Of a DNA stretch of 39,300 bases, positions 27,584-36,397 are shown piece by piece; position 1 is the stretch's first letter, and every line of letters starts with the position of its first letter. The translations under genes were made by a program, and so were the position numbers. This DNA comes from Methylobacterium sp. J-070 (GTDB taxonomy: Bacteria > Pseudomonadota > Alphaproteobacteria > Rhizobiales > Beijerinckiaceae). The DNA lies in contig NZ_JAKSXX010000209.1 of assembly GCF_022829385.1 (NCBI RefSeq), positions 1 to 39,300 on the forward strand, in the 5' to 3' direction. The notes under the pieces are model-generated. The model had not been told where the DNA came from. It saw nothing but the letters and a program-made list of their open reading frames with translations, and searched no databases.

Positions 27584-28290
27584 GCGCGGCGGACACCGCC
27601 GCCCCGCCCGCCGGCACCTACGCCGAAGCCGCGCCCTATCCGTGGCCCTACGACGGCGATCTGCGCCCCGGGAACACGGCCCTCGTCATCATCGACATGC
27701 AGACGGATTTCTGCGGGCCGGGGGGCTACGTGGACGCGATGGGCTACGACCTCGCGCTCACCCGCGCGCCGATCGGACCGATCGCGGACCTGCTCGCCGC
27801 GGCACGGGCCCGCGGCTACCACGTGATCCACACGCGCGAAGGCCACCGCCCGGACCTCGCCGACCTGCCCGCCAACAAGCGCTGGCGGTCGCGCCGGATC
27901 GGCGCGGGCATCGGCGATCCCGGCCCCTGCGGTCGCGTGCTGGTGCGGGGCGAGCCCGGCTGGGAGATCATCCCGGAACTGGCGCCCCTGCCCGGCGAGC
28001 CGGTGATCGACAAGCCGGGCAAGGGCTCGTTCTGCGCCACGGACCTGGAACTGATCCTCCACCAGCGGGGCATCCGCAACCTGATCCTGACCGGCATCAC
28101 CACCGACGTCTGCGTGCACACGACGATGCGGGAGGCCAACGACCGCGGCTTCGAGTGCGTGATCGTCTCGGACGCCACCGCGGCCACCGACCGCGGCAAC
28201 CACGAGGCGGCGCTGCGGATGGTGACGATGCAGGGCGGCGTCTTCGGCGCGGTCGCCGCCGCCGCGGCGATCCTCCAGGCGATGGATTGA
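27580..28290 (+). CDS. biuH: Biuret amidohydrolase
   Basis: This 236-residue cysteine hydrolase closely follows the biuret hydrolase of Rhizobium leguminosarum as I remember it: PYPWPYDGDLRP at the N-terminus, IIDMQTDFCGPGGYVD, ADLPANKRWRS, IGAGIGDPGPCGRVL, and DKPGKGSFCATDLEL. The triad is D39, K145 and C178, each three residues later than in that enzyme. It removes ammonia from biuret, giving allophanate. It begins with GTG inside the stop of the amidase gene (GTGA overlap), behind GGGAGG. No cyanuric acid hydrolase or allophanate hydrolase is nearby, so biuret probably comes from purine oxidation or import rather than from s-triazine breakdown. Confidence 0.9.
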   Translation: MSAADTAAPPAGTYAEAAPYPWPYDGDLRPGNTALVIIDMQTDFCGPGGYVDAMGYDLALTRAPIGPIADLLAAARARGYHVIHTREGHRPDLADLPANKRWRSRRIGAGIGDPGPCGRVLVRGEPGWEIIPELAPLPGEPVIDKPGKGSFCATDLELILHQRGIRNLILTGITTDVCVHTTMREANDRGFECVIVSDATAATDRGNHEAALRMVTMQGGVFGAVAAAAAILQAMD

Positions 28291-28295
28291 GCCCG

Positions 28296-29831
28296 ATGGA
28301 CGCCACGCCCAGCGCCATCGGCGTCGAGACGATCGGCATGACGAAGCGCTTCGGCGCCTTCGCGGCCCTCGACGATGTCTCGATGCGGATCGAGGCCGGC
28401 GGCTTCCACGCCCTGCTCGGCGAGAACGGCGCCGGCAAGTCGACCTTCGTCAAATGCGTGATGGGCTTCTACGCGCCGACCGCCGGCAGCGTCCTGGTCG
28501 ACGGGCGCGAGGCCGAGATCACCAACCCGAAGGGCGCGCAGGCCCGCGGCCTCGGCATGGTCTACCAGCATTTCACGCTGGTGCCCTCTCTGACGGGGGC
28601 CGAGAACCTCGTGATCAGCCGCGCCGACGCGCCGGCGATCCTCGACTGGAAGGCCGAGCGCGCGGCGCTGGCCGCCTTCATGGCCGGGATGCCGTTCCGG
28701 CTGAACCTCGACCGGCCGGTGGCGGAACTCGCCGCGGGCGAGAAGCAGAAGCTGGAGATCGTCAAGCAGCTCTATCTCAAGGCCCGCTTCCTGATCCTCG
28801 ACGAGCCGACCTCGGTGCTCACGCCCGACGAGGCGGAGGAAGTGCTGGGGCTCCTGCGGGCCATGACCGACCGCGGCGTTCTCACCGTACTGATGATCAG
28901 CCACAAGTTCCGCGAGGTCGAGACCTTCGCCCGCTCGCTGAGCGTCCTGCGCCGGGGCAGGCTGGTGGGCGGCGGCGCGGTCGGCGACCTCTCGCGCGAC
29001 GACATGGCGGCGATGATGATCGGGGAGCGCATCGTGCGCCCGGTCGCGGCCCGGGTCGGCGAGCCGGACGCGGCGCGCGAGATCCTGCGCATCGAAGGCC
29101 TCGATGCCACCGACGCCTCGGGCCTGCGCCGGATCGCGATCACGGACCTGCGCGTCCGGGCCCGGGAGATCGTCGGCATCGCGGGCGTCTCGGGCAACGG
29201 CCAGAAAGAACTCGCCGACGTCCTCGGCGGCCAGATCCGCGCCGCCGGCGGGCGCGTCGCGGTGGCCGGCGCGCCCTATACCGGCCGGCGCGCGCAGAGC
29301 CGGGCGCGCCGTGTCCGCTTCATCCCGGAGGAGCCCCTGCGCAACGCCTGCGCCCCGCGGATGTCGGTCGCGGAGAACCTCGCCTTCCGCGCCTTCGACC
29401 GGCGCGACGAGGACCCGTCCGGACCGCCGACCCTGTGGCTCGACAGGCGGGCGATGAGCCGCCGCGCCAAGGACCTGATCGCCCGCTTCAAGGTGAAGAC
29501 CGCCTCCTCCGAGGCGCCGATCGCGACGCTCTCCGGAGGCAACGTTCAGCGCGCGGTGCTCGCCCGCGAGCTGACCGACCCGGTCGATCTCCTGATCGTG
29601 GTCAACCCGTGCTTCGGCCTCGACTTCGCGGCGGTGTCGGAGATCCGCACGCGGATCGTGGCCGCCCGCAACGCGGGCACGGCCGTCCTGCTGATCAGCG
29701 AAGACCTCGACGAGATCCTGGAACTGTCGGACCGGATCGTGGTGATGTCGGACGGGCGCCTGGTCTACGAGACGCCGGCCGCGACGGCCGAGATCGGGAC
29801 GATCGGCCGGCACATGGCCGGGCACCACTGA
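28296..29831 (+). CDS. BMP-type ABC importer, double ATPase subunit (system 2)
   Basis: This 511-residue protein has two ATP-binding domains. The first has Walker A GENGAGKST (42-50), Q-loop MVYQHF, Walker B FLILDEPTS and the unusual signature LAAGEKQKLEI. The second has a degenerate Walker A (GIAGVSGNGQKE), signature LSGGNVQRA and an altered Walker B (LLIVVNPCFGLDFA) lacking the catalytic glutamate, as is common for second domains in this class. It powers the importer formed by the permeases at 24459-26550 and closes the operon, with a terminator 33 bases downstream. It lies after the two hydrolase genes, five bases beyond biuH, so transport and hydrolysis are one transcriptional unit. Confidence 0.93.
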   Translation: MDATPSAIGVETIGMTKRFGAFAALDDVSMRIEAGGFHALLGENGAGKSTFVKCVMGFYAPTAGSVLVDGREAEITNPKGAQARGLGMVYQHFTLVPSLTGAENLVISRADAPAILDWKAERAALAAFMAGMPFRLNLDRPVAELAAGEKQKLEIVKQLYLKARFLILDEPTSVLTPDEAEEVLGLLRAMTDRGVLTVLMISHKFREVETFARSLSVLRRGRLVGGGAVGDLSRDDMAAMMIGERIVRPVAARVGEPDAAREILRIEGLDATDASGLRRIAITDLRVRAREIVGIAGVSGNGQKELADVLGGQIRAAGGRVAVAGAPYTGRRAQSRARRVRFIPEEPLRNACAPRMSVAENLAFRAFDRRDEDPSGPPTLWLDRRAMSRRAKDLIARFKVKTASSEAPIATLSGGNVQRAVLARELTDPVDLLIVVNPCFGLDFAAVSEIRTRIVAARNAGTAVLLISEDLDEILELSDRIVVMSDGRLVYETPAATAEIGTIGRHMAGHH

Positions 29832-29863
29832 GGGGCGCTGAAGCGCTCTCCGCCGACGTGGGC

Positions 29864-29895
29864 GCCGGTCCGCCTCCCGCGGGCCGGCTCTTCGT
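29864..29895 (+). terminator. Terminator of importer operon 2
   Basis: A 10-bp stem with a 5-nt loop (29864-29888) is followed by TCTTCGTCT. The first 26 nt equal 13-38. The T-run is weaker than in the first copy. A small hairpin (GCGCT-GA-AGCGC) lies about 20 nt upstream. It stands between the convergent ATPase and helicase genes. Confidence 0.7.
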
Positions 29896-29916
29896 CTCAG
29901 GAGACCGCTCGGCGCC

Positions 29917-32061
29917 TCACCGCGCCCCGCCGCTCCGCCGGGTCCGGCGCTCGGCCTTGCGGGTCGCGGTCTCGCGCAGATGCTGCTCGATGGCGTCGTT
30001 GGCGCGGCCGCGCATGTGGCGGATGGCGTCCACGTCGTCGAAGGTCTCGGGGAAGCGCCGCGACAGCCACAGATAGGCGCTGGCGAGCTTCACGGTCCGC
30101 TCCTGGTAATCCAGCGCGCCCGCGAGGTTGCCGCGCAGCGCCGGCACCGTGAGGCCGGCGGCGCGCGCCTGGCACCAGCGCTCCAGCAGGCCCATGGCGA
30201 TCTCGTCGCGGCGGTCGATCGGGCAGACCGAGAAGGCGAACTTCTCCTCGATCGGCAGCCGCGCCCGATCGACGATCCGGGCGACCTCCAGCACCTCCTC
30301 CAGGGCCGAGGGCTGGAACGGCGAGCCGGCGTAGAAGGTCGCCCGGGCGAAGTGGGTCAGCACCTCGTGCAGGCTGTGGGTGCGCATCTCCTCCGCCACC
30401 GAGCGGATCGCCCCCAGATCCGGGCGGACGAAGAAGCGCGTGTCGGCCGCGGGCGCCGTCGGGGCCCCCGAAAGGGCGGTGCGGATCGGCTCCGCGGCGT
30501 ACGGATCGGTCGCCGCCACGTAGCCGACATCCTGGTGCCCGTAGCGGCCGGCCCGGCCGGCGATCTGCCGGATCTCCGAATGGGTGAGCGCGCGCTCGGC
30601 GGTGCCGTCCCACTTGCGCACCGCCGAGAACACGATCCGCTTGAGCGGCCCGAGGTTGAGCCCCATGCCGATGGCGTCGGTGGTGACCAGCACGTCGGCC
30701 TCGCCGGCGCGGAAGCGCGCGGCCTCGGCCCGGCGCACCTCCGGCGACAGGGCGCCGTAGATCGTCGCCACCCGGTGGCCGCGGGCGACGAGGATCTCGC
30801 GGTTCTCGTGCACGGCCCGGCGGGAGAAGGCCACCACCGCGTCGCCGGGCTCGACCTTCTCCAGGGGCACCGGCTGCTCCAGCAGCAGGAGCGGCGACTT
30901 GCGGGTGAAGGGGATCACCTCCAGGGACTCGTTGGCGGCCTCCGCGGCGCGGCGGACATACGACAGGGCGTCGTCGGAGCCGCAGACGATCACGGTCCGG
31001 GCCGCGACGCCGAACAGCGCGTTGGTCCAGGCCCAGCCGCGGTCGGGGTCCGACAGCATCTGGATCTCGTCGATCACCGCCACGTCGATGGGCCGGGTGA
31101 GGTCGGCGGTCTCGATGGTGCGGGCGGTGTGGGTCGGGTCGGGCTCGCCCAGCACCTCCTCGCCGGTGATCATGCCGGCGCGGAGCCCCCGCTCGCGCAG
31201 GGTCTCGTAGTTCTCCAGCGCCAGGAGCCGGAGCGGCGCGAGGTAGGCCCCGGTCTCCGCCGCGGTCAGGTGCTGGAGCGCCGCGTAGGTCTTTCCGGAA
31301 TTGGTCGGCCCCATGTGGAACAGGATCCGCCGGTTGAGGCGGCGGGCGGCGGTGAACCGCTCGATATAGGCGCCGAAGCCGACCTGATCGCGCAGGCGGC
31401 GCAAGCGCGAGCCCTCGCGGGCGACCGCCTTGGCGTGCCGGCGCACGGGGGTGAGGGTGTCGTTGAGGCCGCGGGCGAGCTTCGGGCCGTAGGTGAACAC
31501 CCGGGAGCGCAGGGAGCGATCCATGTGGGCGATGTAGGCGGCGGCGTCCGCCCCGACCTCGCGCAGGTCGACGAGGAGCTGCGCCCGCAGCCGGTCGACC
31601 GGCTTGTGCAGGGCGCGGGCGGCCTGGAGGGCGGTCCGCGCCACGGCGTCGCGCAGGGCGTCCAGGCCCTGCGCCGGGTCGTTCCGGGCGGCCATGCGGG
31701 CGAGGATCGCGGCCGCGTCCGGCTCGGGGGCCATGTCGAGCCGCAGGTCCAGGCGGCCGTTGTCGAGGAGCGGGATCTCGGTCCGGATCAGCCAGGTGAT
31801 GCGGTGGTCCTTGGTCACCACGGCCCGGAGGTTCGGCACGGCCTTCCGGATCGCCGGGATGCCGGTCTCCGCGAAGGCCCGGGCCGCCTGCATCGCGCGC
31901 AGCGCCCGGGCGACGCGCGCGTCCTCCACCTCGGCGCCGTACTCGGGCAGTTCGAGATCGGCGAGGAGCCGGTCGAGATCGACCGCGTCCGGGGACAGGC
32001 CGAGCCGCCCCAGGGATTCGATCAGGCTCTCGATCGTCGGGCGGAGACGCTTGCGCGCCAT
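29917..32061 (-). CDS. Suv3-like (mitochondrial degradosome type) RNA helicase
   Basis: This 714-residue superfamily 2 helicase resembles SUPV3L1/Suv3, the mitochondrial RNA helicase, of which alphaproteobacteria carry relatives. It has Walker A GPTNSGKT (251-258), the DEIQ box in VIDEIQML, the ATDAIGMGLN-type motif (TTDAIGMGLNL) and motif VI QIAGRAGRYG. A Suv3-type C-terminal region follows (FSVCPIDRRDEI through LASAYLWLSRRFP), and the last 20 residues are basic. It probably unwinds structured RNA during decay. AGAGGTGA five bases before the ATG at 32061 fixes the start; the frame is open for 11 more codons upstream. It is convergent with importer operon 2. Confidence 0.9.
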   Translation of the reverse strand: MARKRLRPTIESLIESLGRLGLSPDAVDLDRLLADLELPEYGAEVEDARVARALRAMQAARAFAETGIPAIRKAVPNLRAVVTKDHRITWLIRTEIPLLDNGRLDLRLDMAPEPDAAAILARMAARNDPAQGLDALRDAVARTALQAARALHKPVDRLRAQLLVDLREVGADAAAYIAHMDRSLRSRVFTYGPKLARGLNDTLTPVRRHAKAVAREGSRLRRLRDQVGFGAYIERFTAARRLNRRILFHMGPTNSGKTYAALQHLTAAETGAYLAPLRLLALENYETLRERGLRAGMITGEEVLGEPDPTHTARTIETADLTRPIDVAVIDEIQMLSDPDRGWAWTNALFGVAARTVIVCGSDDALSYVRRAAEAANESLEVIPFTRKSPLLLLEQPVPLEKVEPGDAVVAFSRRAVHENREILVARGHRVATIYGALSPEVRRAEAARFRAGEADVLVTTDAIGMGLNLGPLKRIVFSAVRKWDGTAERALTHSEIRQIAGRAGRYGHQDVGYVAATDPYAAEPIRTALSGAPTAPAADTRFFVRPDLGAIRSVAEEMRTHSLHEVLTHFARATFYAGSPFQPSALEEVLEVARIVDRARLPIEEKFAFSVCPIDRRDEIAMGLLERWCQARAAGLTVPALRGNLAGALDYQERTVKLASAYLWLSRRFPETFDDVDAIRHMRGRANDAIEQHLRETATRKAERRTRRSGGAR

Positions 32062-32208
32062 GCGGTCACCTCTGGCAGCGGCGTCTGACGCCAACCCGGA
32101 CGCGGTCGGGGGCGTTCCGGATCCGATCCATGCGCCGGGCGGAAGCGGCGCGCCACCTCAAACCTCCGGGTGAGACATCGCCCCGCGCCGCCTGCGCCCG
32201 CCGGCCCG

Positions 32209-33096
32209 TCATGGCCCGCCCGCGGCCGCGGCGAGCCAGCCGCAGAAGGCCCGCACGGTCGGATCCTCCGCGCGGGATTCCGGGACATACGTGTAGTAGC
32301 TCCGCGCCGGCAGGGACGGGCCGGCGAAGGGCAGGGTCAGGCGGCCGGCCGCCACGTCGTCGGCGATCAGCCGTTCGGGGCCCATGGCGACCCCGAGCCC
32401 GTCGAGGGCGGCCTGGAGGGTCAGGTAGAAATGCTCCAGCGTCACCGAGGCCTGCGGCTCCAGGGCCGGCACGCCCGCTTCGCGCAGCCAGTCCGGCCAG
32501 ACCCGCGGGAGCGTCGCCGCGTGCAGGAGCGTGTGCTGCCGGAGCTGCTCCGGCGTCGCCAGCGGCAGGCGCCGCAGCAGCGCCGGGCTGCAGACGGGGA
32601 TGCGCCGCTCCGACAGGAACGGCTCCGCGACATGGCCCGGCCGGGTGTCCGGACCGCCCCGGATCGCCACGTCGAACGGGTCCGCGAGGCTGGCCAGGGG
32701 CACGTTGGAGGTCGTCAGCCGCACCTCGATCGACGGGTTGGCCCTCTGGAAGCCGGACAGGCGCGGGATCAGCCAGCGGAGGGTGAAGGTGGCCAGCGCG
32801 TTCACATGCAGCAGGCGCGGCCGCCCGCCCTCGGCCTGGCGGGCCGTGGCCAGGGCGATGCGGTCGAGGGCGGCGCCGATCTCGGTGGCGTAGGCGCCCC
32901 CCGCCTCGGTGAGGACGACGCGCCGGTTGTGGCGCTCGAACAGCGGCAGCCCGAGCCAGCCTTCGAGCATCTGGACGTGCCGGCTGACCGCGCCGTGGGT
33001 GACGCGCAGCTCGTCCGCGGCCCGGGTGAAGCTCCCGTGCCGCGCGGCCGCCTCGAAGGCTTTGACGGCGTTGAGCGGCGGCAGGCGGCGATGCAC
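32209..33096 (-). CDS. LysR-family (GcvA-like) regulator
   Basis: This 295-residue regulator has an N-terminal winged helix (PPLNAVKAFEAAARHGSFTRAADELRVTHGAVSRHVQMLE) and LGLPLFERHNRRVVLTEAG, which is the pattern of the GcvA/AmpR-like branch. An effector domain follows. It is divergent from the MFS transporter gene, with 93 bases between the two starts, so it very likely controls that gene and itself from this region. No effector can be proposed from sequence. It has no evident link with the purine genes. Confidence 0.92.
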   Translation of the reverse strand: MHRRLPPLNAVKAFEAAARHGSFTRAADELRVTHGAVSRHVQMLEGWLGLPLFERHNRRVVLTEAGGAYATEIGAALDRIALATARQAEGGRPRLLHVNALATFTLRWLIPRLSGFQRANPSIEVRLTTSNVPLASLADPFDVAIRGGPDTRPGHVAEPFLSERRIPVCSPALLRRLPLATPEQLRQHTLLHAATLPRVWPDWLREAGVPALEPQASVTLEHFYLTLQAALDGLGVAMGPERLIADDVAAGRLTLPFAGPSLPARSYYTYVPESRAEDPTVRAFCGWLAAAAGGP

Positions 33097-33189
33097 GGGT
33101 CAGGTTTCCTCACGCGAGCGTCAGCATAAGTCGTTTGTCAGCTCCGGGCCAGACCGCCATCCTGACGGGCAACCACGAAGGATGACTGG

Positions 33190-34419
33190 ATGTCCGTCGC
33201 GTCCGATCTGACCGCGTCTTCCGGACCTGCCCCCCTGCCGGAGGCCCGGCGGACGCTGGCGGCAACGGGCCTCAACCACGCCCTGCACGACGGCTACACG
33301 GACCTGATCTACGTGCTGCTGCCGGTCTGGCAGGCGGAGTTCGGCCTCGACTACGTCGCCCTGGCCTTCCTGCGGTCCCTCTACAACGGCGCCCTGGCGG
33401 CCCTGCAGATGCCGGCGAGCCGGCTCGCCCGGGTGCTCGGCGCCCGCACGGTGCTGGTTCTCGGCACGCTGCTCAGTGCGGCCGGCTACGCGATCGCCGG
33501 CGCCTCGGGCGGCCTCGTCGGGCTCGGAGTCGGCCTCCTGCTCGGCGGCGCCGGCAGCAGCACGCAGCACCCCCTGGCCTCGGCGGTGATCGCCCGGGCC
33601 TACGGCCCGGCGGCGCGGGGGCCCCTCGGCACCTACAACTTCACCGGCGATCTCGGGAAGGCGGCGGTCCCGCCCCTGGTTGGTCTGCTGCTGACCCTGT
33701 CGGGCTGGCGGCACGCGCTCTGGGTGGTCGCCGGCGCGGGCGTCCTCGTCGCCCTGGCGGTGGGGCGCGTGCTGCCGCGTGAGCCGGAGTCACGCGGGGG
33801 CGGGGAGGGGGCCCGGGGGAGGCCACACCGGGACGCGGCCCGGCCGGGGAGCGGGGCCGGCTTCCGGCTGCTGGTCGCCATCGGCATGCTCGACAACGCC
33901 GCGCGGCCGGCCTTCCTGCTCTATCTGCCGTTCCTGCTGCAGGAGAAGGGCGCGGCCCTGACCACGGTGGGCCTCGCGCTGTCGCTGGTCTTCGTCGGCG
34001 GCGCGCTGGGCAAGGCCGTCTGCGGGCGTCTCGGGGAACGCCTCGGGGTGACCCGGACCGTGATCCTCACCGAGACCGGGACAGCGCTCGCCATCCTGGC
34101 GGTGATCGCGCTGCCGCTCGCCCCCGGGATGCTGCTGCTGCCGCTGCTCGGCGTGATGCTGAACGGCACCTCGTCGGTGCTCTACGGGACGGTGCCGGAG
34201 CTGGCGCCGGGGGGCCGGGTCGAGCGGGCCTTCGCGGTGTTCTACACCTGGACGCTCGGCGGCAGCGCGCTGGCGGCGCCGCTGCTCTACGGCCGGCTCG
34301 GCGACGTGGCCGGCCCGCACTGGGCGGCGGCGGCGGCGGCCGGGACGGCGCTCGCCGCGGTGCCGCTCATGCTGGCCCTGGCGCCGCGCCTCCGGGCGGC
34401 GCCAGGGCGGCCCGCCTGA
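33190..34419 (+). CDS. MFS transporter, fosmidomycin-resistance (Fsr)-like
   Basis: This 409-residue inner-membrane protein has about twelve hydrophobic segments in two halves joined by a charged loop near residues 195-220 (PREPESRGGGEGARGRP). The GLNHALHDGYTDLIYVLLPVWQAEFGLD start and the GGAGSSTQHPLASAVIARAY segment resemble Fsr-type drug exporters. It probably exports a small toxic or metabolic compound. The start at 33190 suits the length and lies on the far side of the regulatory region shared with the LysR gene at 33096. The real substrate is unknown. Confidence 0.85.
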   Translation: MSVASDLTASSGPAPLPEARRTLAATGLNHALHDGYTDLIYVLLPVWQAEFGLDYVALAFLRSLYNGALAALQMPASRLARVLGARTVLVLGTLLSAAGYAIAGASGGLVGLGVGLLLGGAGSSTQHPLASAVIARAYGPAARGPLGTYNFTGDLGKAAVPPLVGLLLTLSGWRHALWVVAGAGVLVALAVGRVLPREPESRGGGEGARGRPHRDAARPGSGAGFRLLVAIGMLDNAARPAFLLYLPFLLQEKGAALTTVGLALSLVFVGGALGKAVCGRLGERLGVTRTVILTETGTALAILAVIALPLAPGMLLLPLLGVMLNGTSSVLYGTVPELAPGGRVERAFAVFYTWTLGGSALAAPLLYGRLGDVAGPHWAAAAAAGTALAAVPLMLALAPRLRAAPGRPA

Positions 34420-34502
34420 TCGGCCTCAGGCGGCGCGAATCCGCCCGAGGAAATCGTGCACCGCGGTGCCGGGACGCTTCGGCTGGCCGCCGCCTTCGGG
34501 GC

Positions 34503-36233
34503 TCACCGGCGCGCGAGCACGTTGACCCTCACGGGCTCGGACCGGCCGTCCAGCGCGAGGGCCCGGATCGCCTCCGGCGCGACGCGGGCCGCCCGGTAGA
34601 CCGCCTCCGACACCACGGCCACGCAGCCGAGGCCCTTGGTCAGCCCCTGCAGGCGCGAGGCGACGTTGACGGTGTCGCCGAGCGCCGTGAAGCGGGCATC
34701 GGTGGCGTCCCCCATCGCGCCGACGATCGCCGGGCCGGCATGCACGCCGATCCCGTACCGCAGGGTGTGCTCCAGGTCCGCCGCCAGCAGGCGGTTCAGG
34801 GTGGCGACGGATTCGCCGATGAGGTCGACCGCCCGAAGGGCGTCCCGGGCGGCCTGTTCGGGGTCCGTCTCCAGGCCGAACAGCGCCAGCAGCCCGTCGC
34901 CCAGGAACTGGTTGGTCGAGCCGCCCGCCTCCCGCACGGCGTCGCCGACCGCCCCGAGGAAGCGGTTGATGATGAACACCGTGTCGTAGGGCAGCCGCTC
35001 CTCGGCCAGCCGGGTCGAGCCGCGCAGGTCGACGAACATGGCGACGATGAAGCGCTCCTCGCCGGACTCGGCCCGGTCGAGCAGGTCCGCCCGGCGCATG
35101 CGCGGATGCGGCGGCAGCAGCGGCACCACGGCGAGGTCGGTCTCGGGCCGGAACTGGCAGGCGAGGCGCACGCCCGGCCCGGCGGCGATGCGCGCCAGGA
35201 CCGCGCCCTCGGCCCGGCCCGGCGGCGGCGCGCCGTCGCTGCCGTCCGTCACCCGGATCCGGCAGGTCGAGCACCGGCCGCGGCCGCCGCAGACGCTGGC
35301 ATGCGGGATCCGGTTGCGGCGGCTGGCCTCCAGCACGCTGGTGCCGCGGGGCACCCGGATCACCCGCCCGTCGGGATAGCTGAGCCGGACCGTCCCGCGC
35401 TTGATCTCCGCCAGGGTCCGCGTCCCGCGCGCCAGAATGACCGCCGCGACGAGCGCCGCGTAGGTCAGGAGCATCCGGTCCCGGATCCCGGCGAGCCGCG
35501 CCACCTGATCGGGCAGGCCGACATGCACGGGCTGGAGCGCCACCGCCCGCCAGGCGGGATCCTGCGCCAGGGCGCGGATCGCCCGGCCGCCCTGCGCGAA
35601 GCCCAGCAGCGCGACGACCGGCACCAGCACCGCGAGCGCCAGCAGCCCCGGTGCCGCGCGCGCGAAGCCGGGCTTCAGCCGGAGCCAGAAGTACAGGCCC
35701 GCGCAGCCGTGGACCCAGGCGACGACCAACACGGCCACCTGCATCGCGCCGAGCATCGGGGACGCCACCCAGAAGGCGTAGAGTTCCTGCGCATAGCCCT
35801 TGTCGAGACCCTCGGTGACGAAGGCGACCCGGGTGCCGGCGATGTGGCTGACCAGCAGCGGAGGGATCAGGAGGCCGGTGACCACCTGCAGGATCTCGGA
35901 GCCCCGCAGGCGGAAGAAGCGGTTCGCGTAGAGCGCCTGGAGCCCGAGCGCGATGTGGACCAGCAGCGCGCCGTACAGGAGCGCCAGGCCCAAGGGGTTG
36001 AGCCAGAGAGCCGTGACGGCGTCGAGACCGTCCTCCATGGCGGCGAGGGAGACGTTGCCCAGCGCGTGGTTGGCCAAGTGGGTCAGCACGTAGCCGAACA
36101 GCACCAGGCCGCTGGCCAGCCGGAGGCGGCGCAGGGACAGGGGGCTGCGCGCCCGGGTGGCGGGGGCGGCCCTGCGATCCTGCGCCCCCGGCTCGACGGA
36201 CCGAAGCGCCACGCTCGGTAAGGTGCGCATCAT
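34503..36233 (-). CDS. CyaC-type adenylate cyclase with diheme-like membrane anchor and [2Fe-2S] domain
   Basis: This 576-residue protein has three parts. Residues 38-270 form about six membrane helices resembling the cytochrome b anchor of succinate:quinone reductase, with histidines H52/H56, H93, H130 and H175 as possible heme ligands. Residues 285-370 are a ferredoxin domain with C315, C321, C324 and C359 (C-x5-C-x2-C plus a distal C). Residues 395-576 are a class III cyclase domain with metal-binding D402 (MFVDLRGST) and D446 (FLGDGLLALFG) and the FTALGDTVNVASRL block. This layout matches Sinorhizobium meliloti CyaC, reported to respond to the redox state of the quinone pool. It would thus link respiration to cAMP. 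The ATG at 36233 has no clear ribosome site; a second ATG follows at once. Confidence 0.9.
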   Translation of the reverse strand: MMRTLPSVALRSVEPGAQDRRAAPATRARSPLSLRRLRLASGLVLFGYVLTHLANHALGNVSLAAMEDGLDAVTALWLNPLGLALLYGALLVHIALGLQALYANRFFRLRGSEILQVVTGLLIPPLLVSHIAGTRVAFVTEGLDKGYAQELYAFWVASPMLGAMQVAVLVVAWVHGCAGLYFWLRLKPGFARAAPGLLALAVLVPVVALLGFAQGGRAIRALAQDPAWRAVALQPVHVGLPDQVARLAGIRDRMLLTYAALVAAVILARGTRTLAEIKRGTVRLSYPDGRVIRVPRGTSVLEASRRNRIPHASVCGGRGRCSTCRIRVTDGSDGAPPPGRAEGAVLARIAAGPGVRLACQFRPETDLAVVPLLPPHPRMRRADLLDRAESGEERFIVAMFVDLRGSTRLAEERLPYDTVFIINRFLGAVGDAVREAGGSTNQFLGDGLLALFGLETDPEQAARDALRAVDLIGESVATLNRLLAADLEHTLRYGIGVHAGPAIVGAMGDATDARFTALGDTVNVASRLQGLTKGLGCVAVVSEAVYRAARVAPEAIRALALDGRSEPVRVNVLARR

Positions 36234-36397
36234 GCTGGGAGGTCCGGTGGGATCGGCCGCGGGCCCGCCTATTCGCCGCCCCTCGTACCAGCAAGACTTC
36301 TCGCGCGTCCGATTTATTTCACCGCGCGCCCCTCGGCCGAGGCAGCGGGCGCGGTCCGCCCGCCGCGTGCCGTATCCGACCCGAACCCGGAGACCCG

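Noticed and set aside
27580..28290. Biuret hydrolase as part of a cyanuric acid (s-triazine) pathway
   Set aside because: No AtzD-like cyanuric acid hydrolase and no allophanate hydrolase are present in the window, while purine genes surround it. The pathway cannot be excluded elsewhere in the genome.
34426..36294. 622-codon minus-strand frame over the cyclase
   Set aside because: It is another frame of the cyclase gene, with no membrane segments or motifs, while the frame at 34503-36233 has all three expected domains.
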